DNA from: Salinivirgaceae bacterium
GTDB taxonomy: Bacteria > Bacteroidota > Bacteroidia > Bacteroidales > Salinivirgaceae
Reading direction: 5' to 3'
DNA length: 37,636 nucleotides
Assembly (NCBI GenBank): GCA_002869335.1
Contig: PKTE01000310.1
Span: forward strand, 1-37,636
The notes under the pieces were generated by a model, which was not told where the DNA came from, did no database searches, and was given only the letters and a program-made list of their open reading frames with translations. Positions 1 to 11,000 of the stretch are shown one piece after another. The translations under genes and the position numbers were made by a program. How positions within the stretch are numbered: position 1 is the first letter of the stretch; each line of letters starts with the position of its first letter.

Positions 1-1
1 T

Positions 2-2410
2 ATTAAGATTTTATACGATCACAACTTCATTTACATAGGCATTAGAGCCTTTGATACAGAACCGGATAAAATTGAGCGTCAATTATCGAGACGCGACGAT
101 GTGGAAGGTGATTTTGTAGAAATCTCATTTGACAGCTATCACGATAACCGAACAGCTTTTGAGTTTGGTGTAAGTGCTGTAGGTGTTAAGTCTGATGCTT
201 TAATTAGTAACGACGGTAATAACAGCGACAGAAACTGGGATCCAATTTGGTATGTTGAAACCAATATTGATGATGAAGGTTGGACAGCTGAAATGAAAAT
301 TCCTTTGACACAGCTTCGATTCAGTGCTGAAGCAGAACAGGTTTGGGGACTTGAAGTAGCAAGATATATTTATAGACTGGAAGAAATGAGTCAATGGAAA
401 CTAATTTCAAAGGAATCTGGCGGATGGGTAAGCCAATTTGGAACTTTGAGTGGCATAAAAAACCTAAAACCTAAAAAAGAAGCCTCTATTACACCTTATT
501 TGGTAACTTCTTTAGATCAGTTTAAAAAAGATCAAGATGACCCTTTTATGGACAAAGGATATAAATTCAAGATCAATGGTGGTGTAAATGGAAAGTTTGG
601 TATTACAAACAATCTAACCCTTGACATGGCAATAAATCCTGACTTCGGACAAGTAGAAGCTGATCCTTCTGAAGTTAACCTTACAGCATACGAGACATTC
701 TTCAGTGAAAAAAGGCCATTTTTTATTGAAGGTAGCAACATTATGAATTACAGATTAATGTCCATGGGCGATTTTATGTCTGACAACCTTTTCTATTCAC
801 GTAGAATAGGTCGTAACCCAAGATATTACCCAGATTTAAACGATGATGAGTATGAAAAACGCCCTCAAAATACAACCATTTTGAGTGCACTAAAACTGAC
901 TGGGAAAACAAAAAATGGATGGTCACTAGGTGTATTAGAATCAACAACAAATGAAGAATTTACAGAAATTAATGATGGTGAAGAAAGTCGTATAATGAAG
1001 ATAGAGCCTCTAACGAACTATTTTCTTGCTCGTGTTGAACGTGATTTTGATGAAGGTAACACCACTATTGGAGGTATTTTCACAGCTACAAATAGAAAAC
1101 TTGATGCTCCACAACTAAAAGATATGATTTCTGATGCATACACTGGCGGTTTTAACTTTAGACACCAATGGAATGACAAAACATATATTGTTGAAGCACG
1201 AAGTGTTTTCTCTCACATTGTTGGCTCAGAAGAGGCTATATCAGAAACACAAAACAATTCGACTCATTATTTTAACAGACCAAACACAACTCACCTTACT
1301 TTCGATTCAACCAGGACATCATTAACCGGTTATGGTCAAACATTAATGATAGGTAAAATGGGAAAAGGTCGTATTCGCGGGGCATTATTTCTCAATTTAA
1401 AATCACCTGAGCTAGAGCTTAATGATATAGGTTATCAGCAAGAGGCTGATCATTTATCAGAGTTATTCTGGGTTCAATATCGAATATTAAACCCGTGGAA
1501 GTTATTGCGATCATTTCATATAAATATTAACCAATGGGAAGTACATGACTTTGATGGAAAAAGACTCACAACAGGAGGAAACTATAACTATAACGCCCAA
1601 TTCAAGAACTACTATCATATGGGCTTTGGAATGAATTTTAACGCTTCCAATTTGTCTAAATCAGCTCTTTTTGGTGGCCCTTACTTAAAATTACCTGCTA
1701 ATAATAATTTATGGTTTTGGCTCGCGAATGACTCTCGTAAAAATGTGAGACTAAGTATTGGTGGAAGCTACAATAAAAGTGCTGATGCAAACAGCTATTT
1801 TTACAACTCATGGGCGGAAATTATTTATAAACCTCACAAAATGATTAACGTTTCCATTAATCCTGATTTCACAACAAGAAAAAATAATCTGCAATATGTA
1901 GATGAATATGAGTATAATAATGAAACGCAATATATCATGGCGCGCATTAATCAGAAAACACTTAGAATTTCTTTACGTGCCAATATTTATTTAACTCCGG
2001 AACTATCTATTCAATATTGGGGACAACCATTTATTAGCGCAGGTCGCTATTCAAACTTTAAACGAATTACCAATCCATTAGCAAATGAATACTCGGATAG
2101 ATTCTATAACTATTCAGATAGTGAAATCGCACTAAATACAGATGATATATACGAAATTGATCATAATTCTGACGGCACAGTTGATTATTCATTTGAAAAC
2201 ACAGACTTTATCGTAATGGATTTTATTTCGAATCTTGTGGTGCGGTGGGAATATATACATGGCTCTGAGATTTACATGGTATGGACTCAAAACCGTTTTG
2301 ATTATCGCGACAAAGGAAAATACAACTTTAGTCACTCCGGATCAGATATATTTGATATATCACCTTATAACGTATTCTTGATAAAGGCTACTTATAGGTT
2401 TAGTTTGTAA
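2..2410 (+). CDS. DUF5916-type outer-membrane protein, 5' partial
   Basis: The frame is open from the left edge, so the start codon lies upstream. A GTG at 101 is an internal codon, since coding sequence with family character (FIYIGIRAFDTEP) precedes it. The first ~100 visible residues look like the end of a CBM9-type carbohydrate-binding beta-sandwich. The rest (~670 residues) matches the DUF5916 pattern: a conserved block with AINPDFGQVEADPSEVNLTA and FFSEKRPFFIEG, then a long series of alternating aromatic strands ending in ATYRFSL, as in an outer-membrane barrel. The function of the family is not established. It is often annotated as a carbohydrate-binding family 9-like or putative membrane-associated hydrolase. 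The gene converges on the TonB receptor downstream. The family call is firm and the role is unknown. Confidence 0.85.
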   Translation: MKILYDHNFIYIGIRAFDTEPDKIERQLSRRDDVEGDFVEISFDSYHDNRTAFEFGVSAVGVKSDALISNDGNNSDRNWDPIWYVETNIDDEGWTAEMKIPLTQLRFSAEAEQVWGLEVARYIYRLEEMSQWKLISKESGGWVSQFGTLSGIKNLKPKKEASITPYLVTSLDQFKKDQDDPFMDKGYKFKINGGVNGKFGITNNLTLDMAINPDFGQVEADPSEVNLTAYETFFSEKRPFFIEGSNIMNYRLMSMGDFMSDNLFYSRRIGRNPRYYPDLNDDEYEKRPQNTTILSALKLTGKTKNGWSLGVLESTTNEEFTEINDGEESRIMKIEPLTNYFLARVERDFDEGNTTIGGIFTATNRKLDAPQLKDMISDAYTGGFNFRHQWNDKTYIVEARSVFSHIVGSEEAISETQNNSTHYFNRPNTTHLTFDSTRTSLTGYGQTLMIGKMGKGRIRGALFLNLKSPELELNDIGYQQEADHLSELFWVQYRILNPWKLLRSFHININQWEVHDFDGKRLTTGGNYNYNAQFKNYYHMGFGMNFNASNLSKSALFGGPYLKLPANNNLWFWLANDSRKNVRLSIGGSYNKSADANSYFYNSWAEIIYKPHKMINVSINPDFTTRKNNLQYVDEYEYNNETQYIMARINQKTLRISLRANIYLTPELSIQYWGQPFISAGRYSNFKRITNPLANEYSDRFYNYSDSEIALNTDDIYEIDHNSDGTVDYSFENTDFIVMDFISNLVVRWEYIHGSEIYMVWTQNRFDYRDKGKYNFSHSGSDIFDISPYNVFLIKATYRFSL

Positions 2411-2411
2411 A

Positions 2412-2446
2412 TGGATATTTGATATTGGATATTGGATGTTGGATAT
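2412..2446. repeat. Five tandem 7-bp repeats, consensus TGGATAT
   Basis: Immediately after the stop of the DUF5916 gene the sequence reads as five consecutive heptamers: TGGATAT, TTGATAT, TGGATAT, TGGATGT, TGGATAT. Two of the five carry one change. The array lies in the 183-bp gap between two convergent genes, where no clear hairpin terminator is seen. Short heptamer arrays can expand or contract by slippage. Confidence 0.8.
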
Positions 2447-2593
2447 GTGTTAATAGATTTTAGATAATAACCCCTTAGAATCAAGCTTATGTCATCACGC
2501 GAAATAGTCTGGATGTGATATAATTAAGCCATATAAGAGTGTTAATAGCCAAAATGTTGGTTGAATAGACTTTCAATTAGAAGAGACCTCAAA

Positions 2594-5068
2594 CTAGAAC
2601 TTAGCTTGCAATTTCACATTAAACAACCTACTAGTTAGATAGTTAGGGACTGCATACTCACGATTATATACATCTCGAACCCAAGTATAGGAAATGGTGT
2701 TGTTGATATCGAACAGGTTAAATACTTCTACCCCAATCCAAAAATCTTTAAACCATTTTACTGGTCCTTTCCTGTTTTCGTAAGTTCGGTCTGATGATAT
2801 TAAGGATTTAGACATACCAATATCAACTCTGCGATAGGCTGGCATTCTTCCTGTTGCAGTGTAACGGGGGGAATTGGGTGGGCCAAATGGCAATCCACTA
2901 CCATATACCATATTCAAATGTACTTTCCATGTTGGATTACCCGGGAAATAGTCTTGAAAAAACAAGTTTACAGTTACACGCTGATCAGCCGGACGATAAA
3001 TACTTCCAGGATACACGACGGACTCCACTCCTTGCGTGTTAGTTACTACATAGCTATCATTTTTTAGATCTTCTTCTGTTTGCATTACGCTAACCGATAA
3101 CCATGAGTCAACTCCCTTCACAAATTCACCAGTTATTTTCATGTCTATTCCTGCAGCATAGCCATCAGCATTATTATCTCCTTCATATATAATCCTCAAA
3201 TTATCAACAGAATACGGAATTAAGTTTTTTAATTTCTTATAGTATAACTCTGTTACAAATTTGAAAGGACGACGCCAGGCTTTGAAATTATAATCTGCTC
3301 CGGCCACTAAATGATAGGACTCCTGGGCTTTAATATCATAATTAATATTTCCGTATTTATCAAACACTTCTTTATAAAATGGAGGTTGATAATAAACACC
3401 TCCTGCCAAGCGGAATAACCAATCTTTTTGCCACATCGGCTTAATTGCAATTGTGGCTCTTGGTGAAATCAACAGCTGTTTATTAAAATCCCAATATTGA
3501 GCTCTTAAGCCACCTGTTACATATAGCTGAGTACTATCAATTTGAGTATTCCATGTATCCTGTAAAAAGGCTGTAAACCTATTTGAATAGAGGGAATTAC
3601 TAAAACGTCTGGTTTCAAATAAAGTAGCTATGGAATCGGTAAATACATCTGTTGTGTTGCCATCTGGAGGTAAACTGTAGCCGGCAGAATCCAGCATCAT
3701 CCATTCACTAATTTCATCGCTTATATCTTCTACCTGCCATTTAATTCCCCATTTAAAGTCATGATTGGCAACAGAATAATTCCCTTTATGACCAAAATTA
3801 TATACTACTGCATTTAAATAGTTTCTGGCATGGTCTAAATATGATCCAACGGATAAACTCCCAACACTATCGCCAAATGTACTGCTACCAAGGTTACTAT
3901 CAACCTGATTAAGCCAATATTCACCTAGAATATCAAAAGTTTCAGCTTCTGAACTTAAAAAAGCAGATGCACTCCATAAAAGGCTAAAATCATCTGTTGG
4001 CTTATAATTTACAATAAAAGCTCCCTGACTAGTTATAAACTGATCTACCTCCTGCCCCTCGAAATATACTTTTAGCCTTAAGGCATTGTTAACCAAGCCA
4101 AAATCTGTCTCCCGATTTGACGGAATAAAACGATATTCATTGTTTGAATAGTTTCCTATAAATCCAATCTCAAGATTTTCTGTCAGGTCATAAGTGATAT
4201 ATGTTTGTATATCGGAAAATGTAGGATTATAATCTCCAGAAGTCTCTAAAGTATTCAAGATATAGCCTGATTTCTTATACCTAAAACTGGTTATTTGCGT
4301 TAGCCTATGGTTTTTACTTCCTCCCCAAACGGTTGCCGCACCTCCCATTAGTCCAGCTTTTACAGATCCACCCCATCCAACAGGTTCTTTATACTGAATA
4401 TCTAATACAGATGACATTTTATCGCCATATTCAGCTTCAAATCCTCCAGCTGAAAACGATAAATTTGCAACCATATCGGAATTCAAAAAGCTAAAACCTT
4501 CTTGTTGCCCTGATCTCACTAGGAAAGGACGATATATTTCTACACCATTAACATAGATAAGATTTTCATCGTAGTTACCACCACGAACAGAATATTGATT
4601 ACTCAATTCATTATTAGATGACACGCCCGGCATTGTTTTCACCAAACCTTCAACAGAACCCGTTACATCTGGAAGTTGATCTAATGTACGCGGATTAATA
4701 TGAAACACAGTTGAATATCTTTTACGCTCCTCGGCAACTTCAATCTCTTCAAGTTTTTCGGCTGTCATCTCCAACTGAACATCTAACCGCTTTCGTTCTC
4801 CTGGCTTAAGATTAACTGTATGTTTTTGACGCTCATAACCAACTGTACTAAAGTAAATTACCACATCAATATTGGCTGGCACAATAATTTTGTATTTGCC
4901 GGTGTAGTTTGTACTGGTTCCTGCTTGTGTATTTTCAACAACAACATTAGCTAATTCAATTGGATAATTATCAATATCTGTAACCCTGCCCGTAACATAA
5001 GCAGTACTCTGACCAAATCCCTGAAAAACAAAAGAAAAAAGGATAATACTAAATGCAATTAATCTCAT
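2594..5068 (-). CDS. TonB-dependent receptor with carboxypeptidase-regulatory-like domain
   Basis: An 824-residue outer-membrane receptor. Residues 1-19 form a signal peptide ending near GFGQ. Residues ~22-105 are a CarboxypepD_reg-like beta domain (VTGRVTDIDNYPIELANVVV). A plug domain follows at ~125-225 (YSVRGGNYDENLIYVNGVEI, then GGFEAEYGDKMSSVLDI), and the rest is a 22-strand-type barrel ending in the aromatic KLQAKF. It takes up an unknown ligand using energy from TonB-ExbBD. No SusD partner follows and the length is short for SusC, so it is probably not a polysaccharide-utilisation receptor. An iron, cofactor or peptide ligand is possible. The gene stands alone, downstream of the thioesterase gene on the same strand with a 66-bp gap. 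Confidence 0.9.
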   Translation of the reverse strand: MRLIAFSIILFSFVFQGFGQSTAYVTGRVTDIDNYPIELANVVVENTQAGTSTNYTGKYKIIVPANIDVVIYFSTVGYERQKHTVNLKPGERKRLDVQLEMTAEKLEEIEVAEERKRYSTVFHINPRTLDQLPDVTGSVEGLVKTMPGVSSNNELSNQYSVRGGNYDENLIYVNGVEIYRPFLVRSGQQEGFSFLNSDMVANLSFSAGGFEAEYGDKMSSVLDIQYKEPVGWGGSVKAGLMGGAATVWGGSKNHRLTQITSFRYKKSGYILNTLETSGDYNPTFSDIQTYITYDLTENLEIGFIGNYSNNEYRFIPSNRETDFGLVNNALRLKVYFEGQEVDQFITSQGAFIVNYKPTDDFSLLWSASAFLSSEAETFDILGEYWLNQVDSNLGSSTFGDSVGSLSVGSYLDHARNYLNAVVYNFGHKGNYSVANHDFKWGIKWQVEDISDEISEWMMLDSAGYSLPPDGNTTDVFTDSIATLFETRRFSNSLYSNRFTAFLQDTWNTQIDSTQLYVTGGLRAQYWDFNKQLLISPRATIAIKPMWQKDWLFRLAGGVYYQPPFYKEVFDKYGNINYDIKAQESYHLVAGADYNFKAWRRPFKFVTELYYKKLKNLIPYSVDNLRIIYEGDNNADGYAAGIDMKITGEFVKGVDSWLSVSVMQTEEDLKNDSYVVTNTQGVESVVYPGSIYRPADQRVTVNLFFQDYFPGNPTWKVHLNMVYGSGLPFGPPNSPRYTATGRMPAYRRVDIGMSKSLISSDRTYENRKGPVKWFKDFWIGVEVFNLFDINNTISYTWVRDVYNREYAVPNYLTSRLFNVKLQAKF

Positions 5069-5126
5069 ATATAGAGTAGCGTTTCTTCAAAAATTAATAA
5101 CTAATAGCTCAATAACCCAGAAATGA

Positions 5127-5134
5127 CAAATTTA
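5127..5134 (-). promoter_or_regulatory. Candidate -7 box for the TonB receptor gene
   Basis: On the minus strand this reads TAAATTTG, an exact match to the Bacteroidota -7 consensus TAnnTTTG, 59 nt before the receptor start and abutting the stop codon of the thioesterase gene. No convincing TTTG -33 element lies at the right distance, so this is weak. Confidence 0.35.
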
Positions 5135-5920
5135 TTATTCAGAGGTTTTATGTTTTTGATGAATTGCTTCAATTCTGCATGCAGGCTGATCTGTAGCAGC
5201 ATTAACCATTTCACAAGTTACATGGATAAGATTATCGCCAGGCTTAATATCATAGTAAATACTGACCTTATCATTTAGTCTTACTTCATGTAAATAATTA
5301 ACAACCAACTCATTTAATGGATAAAGTGCCACATCATTAGGAATGTAATCCAAGTACCATTGCAAATAACTTACATTATTTACATGGTGATTTAAATCGA
5401 TGTTTGAAAATTTCACCTTATGCATAAACACATGTTCTGCCTGTCCTTCAACACCTTTAAGTTTAGGAATTTCATCATTCACTAAACATCTGTTTTTAAG
5501 CTTAAATGAGTATTTGATGTATTCTTCTGGCGAAATCATCTTTTTTGTTTCAATATTAGCAATAAGCCAGGCTGTATTAACTACAGCAAATACTTCTTCA
5601 TTGAATTTAAAATGAAAATCACGGTATGAGAACATACGGTCATGATCTTTAACCCAGGTTTCTGTCTCTATATTTTTACCCAATTCTGGAGATCCTAAAA
5701 ATCGAAAACGAGCACGTGCCATCATCCATGCCAAATTATTTTTCAGCAAATCCCTATAACCAACTTTCAATCTTCGGGCATGCTCAGCCGCATCTTCCTG
5801 CACTAGATTAGCCAATGCTGCCAATGAAAACCTTCCTGACGCATCTATTTCAAAATGTTTGACAATATGTTCGTTAAAATACAAAGGAAGTACATCCATA
5901 ATTCCATTTTTTAATTCCAT
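5135..5920 (-). CDS. Acyl-ACP thioesterase (FatA/FatB-like)
   Basis: A 261-residue cytoplasmic enzyme that hydrolyses acyl-acyl carrier protein to free fatty acid. It has two hotdog halves. The N-terminal one carries FSLAALANLVQEDAAEHA (residues ~31-48), the helix typical of this family. The C-terminal one carries DLNHHVNN (175-182), which matches the D-x-N-x-H-VNN catalytic pattern of plant and bacterial acyl-ACP thioesterases. The length is normal for bacterial members. The first ATG is used; a second Met at residue 8 is possible. A -7 box lies 17 nt upstream. It may release fatty acids for lipid remodelling, and the acyl-CoA ligase at 30145 could reactivate them, but that link is inference. 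Confidence 0.88.
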   Translation of the reverse strand: MELKNGIMDVLPLYFNEHIVKHFEIDASGRFSLAALANLVQEDAAEHARRLKVGYRDLLKNNLAWMMARARFRFLGSPELGKNIETETWVKDHDRMFSYRDFHFKFNEEVFAVVNTAWLIANIETKKMISPEEYIKYSFKLKNRCLVNDEIPKLKGVEGQAEHVFMHKVKFSNIDLNHHVNNVSYLQWYLDYIPNDVALYPLNELVVNYLHEVRLNDKVSIYYDIKPGDNLIHVTCEMVNAATDQPACRIEAIHQKHKTSE

Positions 5921-5936
5921 AAATGTGAAAGCTTTG

Positions 5937-5944
5937 CAAAGATA
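5937..5944 (-). promoter_or_regulatory. Candidate -7 box for the thioesterase gene
   Basis: The minus strand reads TATCTTTG, an exact TAnnTTTG match, placing a start of transcription about 10 nt before the ATG. No clear -33 element is seen at the expected spacing. Confidence 0.45.
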
Positions 5945-6048
5945 AAATTCACAGTGAAATATTACATATGAATGGTCAATAAGTTTTATTGTAAAAGTGC
6001 CATATTAACATTTAAACAAACCTCCCACATAAAATGAATAGTAATATT

Positions 6049-6549
6049 TTATTCTTTTTTGACAGACCTAAAAGTAAAGTACTTTTGAGCAGAATAACTA
6101 AATACAATAACGATAGCTGTAGTAACAATTTTTGAAACTGTAGGCAACCAATGAAAACCTTCTACAAATAATTTCAGGAAGAAATAATTCAAAAGAATAC
6201 TTCCAATTACTGTCATTCCGTATCTCAGAAGCTGAATTCTTTTTCGCAAATAGGAACCGGGAAAACTAATAAAAAATGCCATTAGAAACCCGATTGGAAA
6301 AGTAATACTAAATGACATCATAAAAGCTGCAATGTGTGGCGAGATAGCATAAAATCCAAGCTCTAATATTTCTCCTTTTAATACATAATGATATGCTATG
6401 TAATAAAGAATAATATCGAAAACAGTATTGGCCCCGCCCGTAGCAGCATATTTAAATGTTTGTTCGGGCATAAAACGCCTAAAAAGTGGGTAAAATAACA
6501 TTACCACTTTTTCAACAAAGCCAAATATTTGTTTTAATAATTCTAACAT
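6049..6549 (-). CDS. GtrA family membrane protein
   Basis: A 166-residue inner-membrane protein with about four hydrophobic segments (roughly 38-58, 68-90, 105-122 and 138-158). The family hallmark at residues 30-45 is FKYAATGGANTVFDIILYY, and the lysine/arginine-rich ends are typical. GtrA-like proteins are linked to transport of lipid-linked sugars for surface polysaccharide modification. The exact substrate here is unknown. It has its own promoter match upstream and lies divergent from the cyclase gene. Confidence 0.85.
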   Translation of the reverse strand: MLELLKQIFGFVEKVVMLFYPLFRRFMPEQTFKYAATGGANTVFDIILYYIAYHYVLKGEILELGFYAISPHIAAFMMSFSITFPIGFLMAFFISFPGSYLRKRIQLLRYGMTVIGSILLNYFFLKLFVEGFHWLPTVSKIVTTAIVIVFSYSAQKYFTFRSVKKE

Positions 6550-6566
6550 TGATACTTTTTGCCGTG

Positions 6567-6595
6567 CAAAAATAGTGTTTTCAATCTAAATCCAA
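6567..6595 (-). promoter_or_regulatory. Promoter of the GtrA-like gene
   Basis: The minus strand reads TTG (6595-6593), an 18-nt spacer, then TATTTTTG (6574-6567). This is a good fit to the Bacteroidota TTTG / TAnnTTTG promoter. The predicted transcription start is ~10 nt before the start codon. Confidence 0.55.
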
Positions 6596-6706
6596 TGTGC
6601 ATTCACAGAAATAGCAAACGTACTACATCTCTTTTTGTTATAAAATGATAAAATTTATAGAAAAAATAATTGATTATTTATTCACAATAGAGAATTAGTA
6701 ATTATG

Positions 6707-6714
6707 TATATTTG
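6707..6714 (+). promoter_or_regulatory. Candidate -7 box for the nucleotide cyclase gene
   Basis: TATATTTG matches TAnnTTTG exactly and lies 19 nt before the ATG at 6734. This predicts a very short leader. No strong -33 element is visible. Confidence 0.5.
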
Positions 6715-6733
6715 GACTTAAACCATTCAATAT

Positions 6734-7855
6734 ATGTTCTCAAAAGACAAATACATAATATTCCTAAATCGCTTATTCAGAGGCTTTTTATTTAATTTTA
6801 TTCTTTGGTATCTTAGTCTGTTATTTTACGCCTACCTAACAGCTGAAAATCAAATATTTAAAGTATACCTTAATTTTCTTAAAATTGACGATATTTATTA
6901 TATCATAATGGTATTAAGTACCATACTTGCTCTCATGTATTCTTTGGTCGATTGGATTTTCTCCAGAAGATTTTGGCGACTTTTTCCACGACAATTAATT
7001 ACACTTATTAAATCAATACTCAATTTCGCTTCAGCATTTATTTTAATATTGGCTGCAGCACGCCTTCCTATTACTACTTTCACCAAAGAAAACTTTACAA
7101 ATGTATTAGAAGTATTGCCTGAAATGGATCAAAATTTCATTCGATTTCTGGTCTATTTTTACGTAAGTGGTTTTCTGATAGTATTTTTCAGAGAAGTCCT
7201 TAAAAGAATTGGACGAAAAAATGCAAGAATCTGGCTCCTTGGACTTTTAAACAAACCTATGGAGCAAGAACGCATTTTTATGTTCATCGATATGACTCAA
7301 TCAACTTCCATTGCCGAAAAACTAGGACATAGGAAATTTAGCCATTTAATTCAGGATGTATTTAATGATTTATCGATAGTAGATAATTACAAAGGACAAA
7401 TATACAATTACGTCGGAGATGGAGCCATTATCACATGGACGCCAAGAGACGGTATAAGAAACTATAATGTTCTAAAGGCCTATTTTGCATTTACAAAGCT
7501 TATTGAAAATAGAGGTCGCTACTACAAGCGGAAATATGGACTAATCCCCAAGTTTAAAGCAGGTGCACACATTGGTAAAGTAATGGTTTTGCTAATTGGT
7601 CAAATTAAAAGAGACATTTCATATAATGGTGATACTATCAACACGACTGCCCGAATAGAGTCGGTATGCAATGAGTACAAATCCAAGTTCCTAATTTCTG
7701 GTGAATTATATAGTTCTTTTCCTGAAACTAAAGCTTTCCGTTTTAAACATTTAGGCAATATCTCGTTAAAAGGAAAAAGTCGTGGTGTAGATATCTACAA
7801 TGTGAGTAAAAGTGCTGTTACTAAAAAGAAAAAAGCTAACAAGAAAAAGAAATAG
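6734..7855 (+). CDS. Membrane-anchored class III adenylate/guanylate cyclase
   Basis: A 373-residue protein predicted to make cAMP or another cyclic nucleotide at the cytoplasmic face of the membrane. Four hydrophobic segments lie at ~15-34, 52-72, 93-111 and 137-155, then a catalytic domain at ~180-355. The two metal-binding aspartates are visible in MFIDMTQST (D186) and YVGDGAI (D229). The transition-state Asn/Arg pair is in NTTAR (N303, R307). All core residues are present, so it should be active. The C-terminus is a run of lysines (KKKKANKKKK). Which nucleotide it prefers cannot be read with certainty. The next gene is a SpoIIE-type phosphatase, so the two may form a signalling locus (inference). 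Confidence 0.85.
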   Translation: MFSKDKYIIFLNRLFRGFLFNFILWYLSLLFYAYLTAENQIFKVYLNFLKIDDIYYIIMVLSTILALMYSLVDWIFSRRFWRLFPRQLITLIKSILNFASAFILILAAARLPITTFTKENFTNVLEVLPEMDQNFIRFLVYFYVSGFLIVFFREVLKRIGRKNARIWLLGLLNKPMEQERIFMFIDMTQSTSIAEKLGHRKFSHLIQDVFNDLSIVDNYKGQIYNYVGDGAIITWTPRDGIRNYNVLKAYFAFTKLIENRGRYYKRKYGLIPKFKAGAHIGKVMVLLIGQIKRDISYNGDTINTTARIESVCNEYKSKFLISGELYSSFPETKAFRFKHLGNISLKGKSRGVDIYNVSKSAVTKKKKANKKKK

Positions 7856-8032
7856 AGACTTAATTGTATTTAAACAAACAAATCTGCTATAGTTATCAGT
7901 AGTGCATTCTTTATTTGAAATTTAATAATCTACTTTATCCGCAATCCAATTGGGTTATTCCAAAAAATATAGATCAAAGCCTCAACCTTATAGGAATTAA
8001 TTTGTATTATTGTTTTGAATAATCAACAATAC

Positions 8033-11000
8033 ATGCGCTATTTTCTTCTCATAGTTTCCATCCTGTTTGTGAATGTACTTGCTCATGGTCAGCATAAACG
8101 CATAGGATCTTCATTTATAACCAATTATTCACCCACAGACTACAAAGCCGGAAATCAAAACTGGGCTATCATACAAAACAAAGATGGCATCATGTATTTT
8201 GGAAATAACGAAGGTATTTTAGAGTTTGATGGTCAAAACTGGCGTAAGATTGATCCGGCATACATAGTTTCTGCAGCTCAGGATAAGGATGGTGTAATCT
8301 ATATGGGAGGACGAGAAAATCTTGGTTATTTGCATAGTCAATCCAATGGCTCTGTATCTTTCAAATCCATAAAACATTTAATCTCAGACACATCTTATTC
8401 TATTCGTTATATAAGAAATATTGTTTTTCATAAAGGAAATATATGGTTTAGCGACGAAAATGGTCACCTTTTAGTTTATGACAAAGAAAAAATTAGAGTT
8501 CATAAAGTAGCTAATTGGTTGGGATTATTCATAAAGCAAAACGACACATTATTCCTTCAAACCAAAAAGGGATTGGGTTATTATGAGAATAATAAATTTC
8601 AATTATTCCCCAATGGTGAGCAATTTGCCGAAATGAGTCTTCGAAATATACATAAGATTAATAATCAGACCATTATTGTCACAAGGACTCATGGACTTTT
8701 CAAAAAAACCAATAATGGATTTGAACCCTGGAAAACATCTATTGACGATTTAATAAAAAAATCGCAAGTTTATGCCAGTGTAACCGAAAACGATCAAATA
8801 ATATTAGGAACAGTAGAAAGCGGCGTAATAGCTATCAATAGTCTTGGGACACAAATATTACATATGAATGAAAAAAGTGGCATGATTAATCATGACCATT
8901 GTTCCATCTATATTGATCGTGAAGGTAATATTTGGAGTGGTTTGGAATTTGGTATCTCTCAAATATATTTTAATTCACCGTTTTCATATTTCAATGAGGC
9001 TTCGGGATTAAATAATTCTGCAATCTATTCCCTCGGCTTAGTCAACAATAATTTGTTTGTAGGCACTGCAAGAGGACTATATTACAGCAAATGGGAATCG
9101 TTTAAAGAAAAAGTATTATTCAACTTAATTCAAGGAAATTCAGGCAGAAAGCTATGGGAAATGAAAGTCATCAACAACCAACTAATTACTTCAAGTAGTA
9201 ATATTGGAATGCATATTATCAAAAATCTAAAAGCTTATGCCATTCCTAATAGTCCAAATATTAACAAAATTATTCCAACAGAACTCCCAAATATTTTTCT
9301 TGCTATTGCTGAGCATGGTGGAGCGTACACACTTCAAATTGAAAATAATACCATAAAAAAGGCCATTTTCCACGAAGATATTCCAATAATAAAGAAAGCA
9401 TACCTAACGAAAGATCAGCAGCTTTGGGGCTTAAAACACAATTATGAAATAAATAAATATACGTTCAATTCAGATTATACTCAGTTAATTGGTAAACACC
9501 AACTCGAAAATCATCACATATTGCCCGAAAAGATTAAAAAATCTTTGTTTAAAATCAATGATGAACTTTTTGTAGCTTCTGATTCTGGCACATATAAGAT
9601 TAACATCAGTAAAAACATACTTGAGTCTCACGCATTACTTGAAAATCATCCTAACCTTAATATTTTCAATACACAACAAGATATTCACAACAATTTTTGG
9701 TTTGTAGGTAAAAATAGCAAGCAGCCTTTAATCGGACAAATTAGCGATATGGGTAAAATATCAAATACACATCCACTTAACTTCGACAATCTTGCCATTA
9801 AAGAAGATTTGGCCTTCTATCCTATTGATTCTACGCAAATATTAATTGGAGCTAGCGATAGACTAGTAGTATATCATTCTAACAATTCAAGAATTGACAC
9901 CAGTGAAAGCCAACTTTTAATAAGGAACGTAATTTTAAACAATACAAATGATTCCCTCAACACGCAGCTTTATCAAGTTGGTACTGATAAGCACATAAAA
10001 ATACCTTACGCTAACAATGCATTGACATTTAAATATGTATATGTGAATTTCGAAAAATCCAGAAGTGTTCAATACCGCTATAAATTAGAGGGTTTCGATA
10101 AAAAATGGAGCAATTTTACAGATAAAACAGAGAAAGAATACAGTTTTTTACCTCAGGGTCACTATACCTTTAAAGTTAAAGCATATTTATCTGAAAAAGA
10201 GGCAGATACTGCAAACTACACTTTCTCCATCTTACCTCCATGGTACAACACAATTTGGGCATATTTAGGCTATTTAGTAGCACTTGTAGCTATTTCTGCC
10301 TTGATCAGGTTTCTTAGTATAAAAAAAGTTGAAAATGAAAATCTAAAACTTGAAAATGAGGTAAATAAAAGAACCCGGGAAATACAAAAGAAAAACAACC
10401 AGCTTGAAATGCAGAAAGAAGAAATTTCTGCCCAAAGAGACGAAATAACTATTCAGCAACAAAAGATTCTTGACAGTATAGAATATGCGAAACATATACA
10501 AGGAGCTTTACTTGCGGAGAAAAAGCTATTCGATGAGTATTTCAAAGAGTCGTTCATAATTTTTAAACCTAAAGACATTGTAAGTGGTGATTTTTATTGG
10601 CTAAAAAAGATTAAAAATCATATTCTATTTACGGTAGCTGATTGTACAGGACATGGAGTTCCAGGTGCATTCATGAGCATTATGGGAATTAGTTTCCTCA
10701 ATGAAATTGTAAGGCGTAATGAAATTACAAGTCCAAATATGGTTCTAGACGAGCTCAACAAGCAGGTTAAGCAATCTTTAAGCAATGCAGATTTAATTAA
10801 TAGTAAGGAAGATGAAATTCAGAAATACCTCAAAAGCGATATCAAAGATGGAATTGAACTTGCTTTTGCTGATATTGATATGGAAAAACAAACGCTGCAT
10901 TTTGCAGGTGCAGAATCTCCGCTTTATTTAATCAGAAACAATCAATTAATTGTTCTTGAAGGAACTCCTATTCCCATTGGAATTCATTATAAAAACCAGC

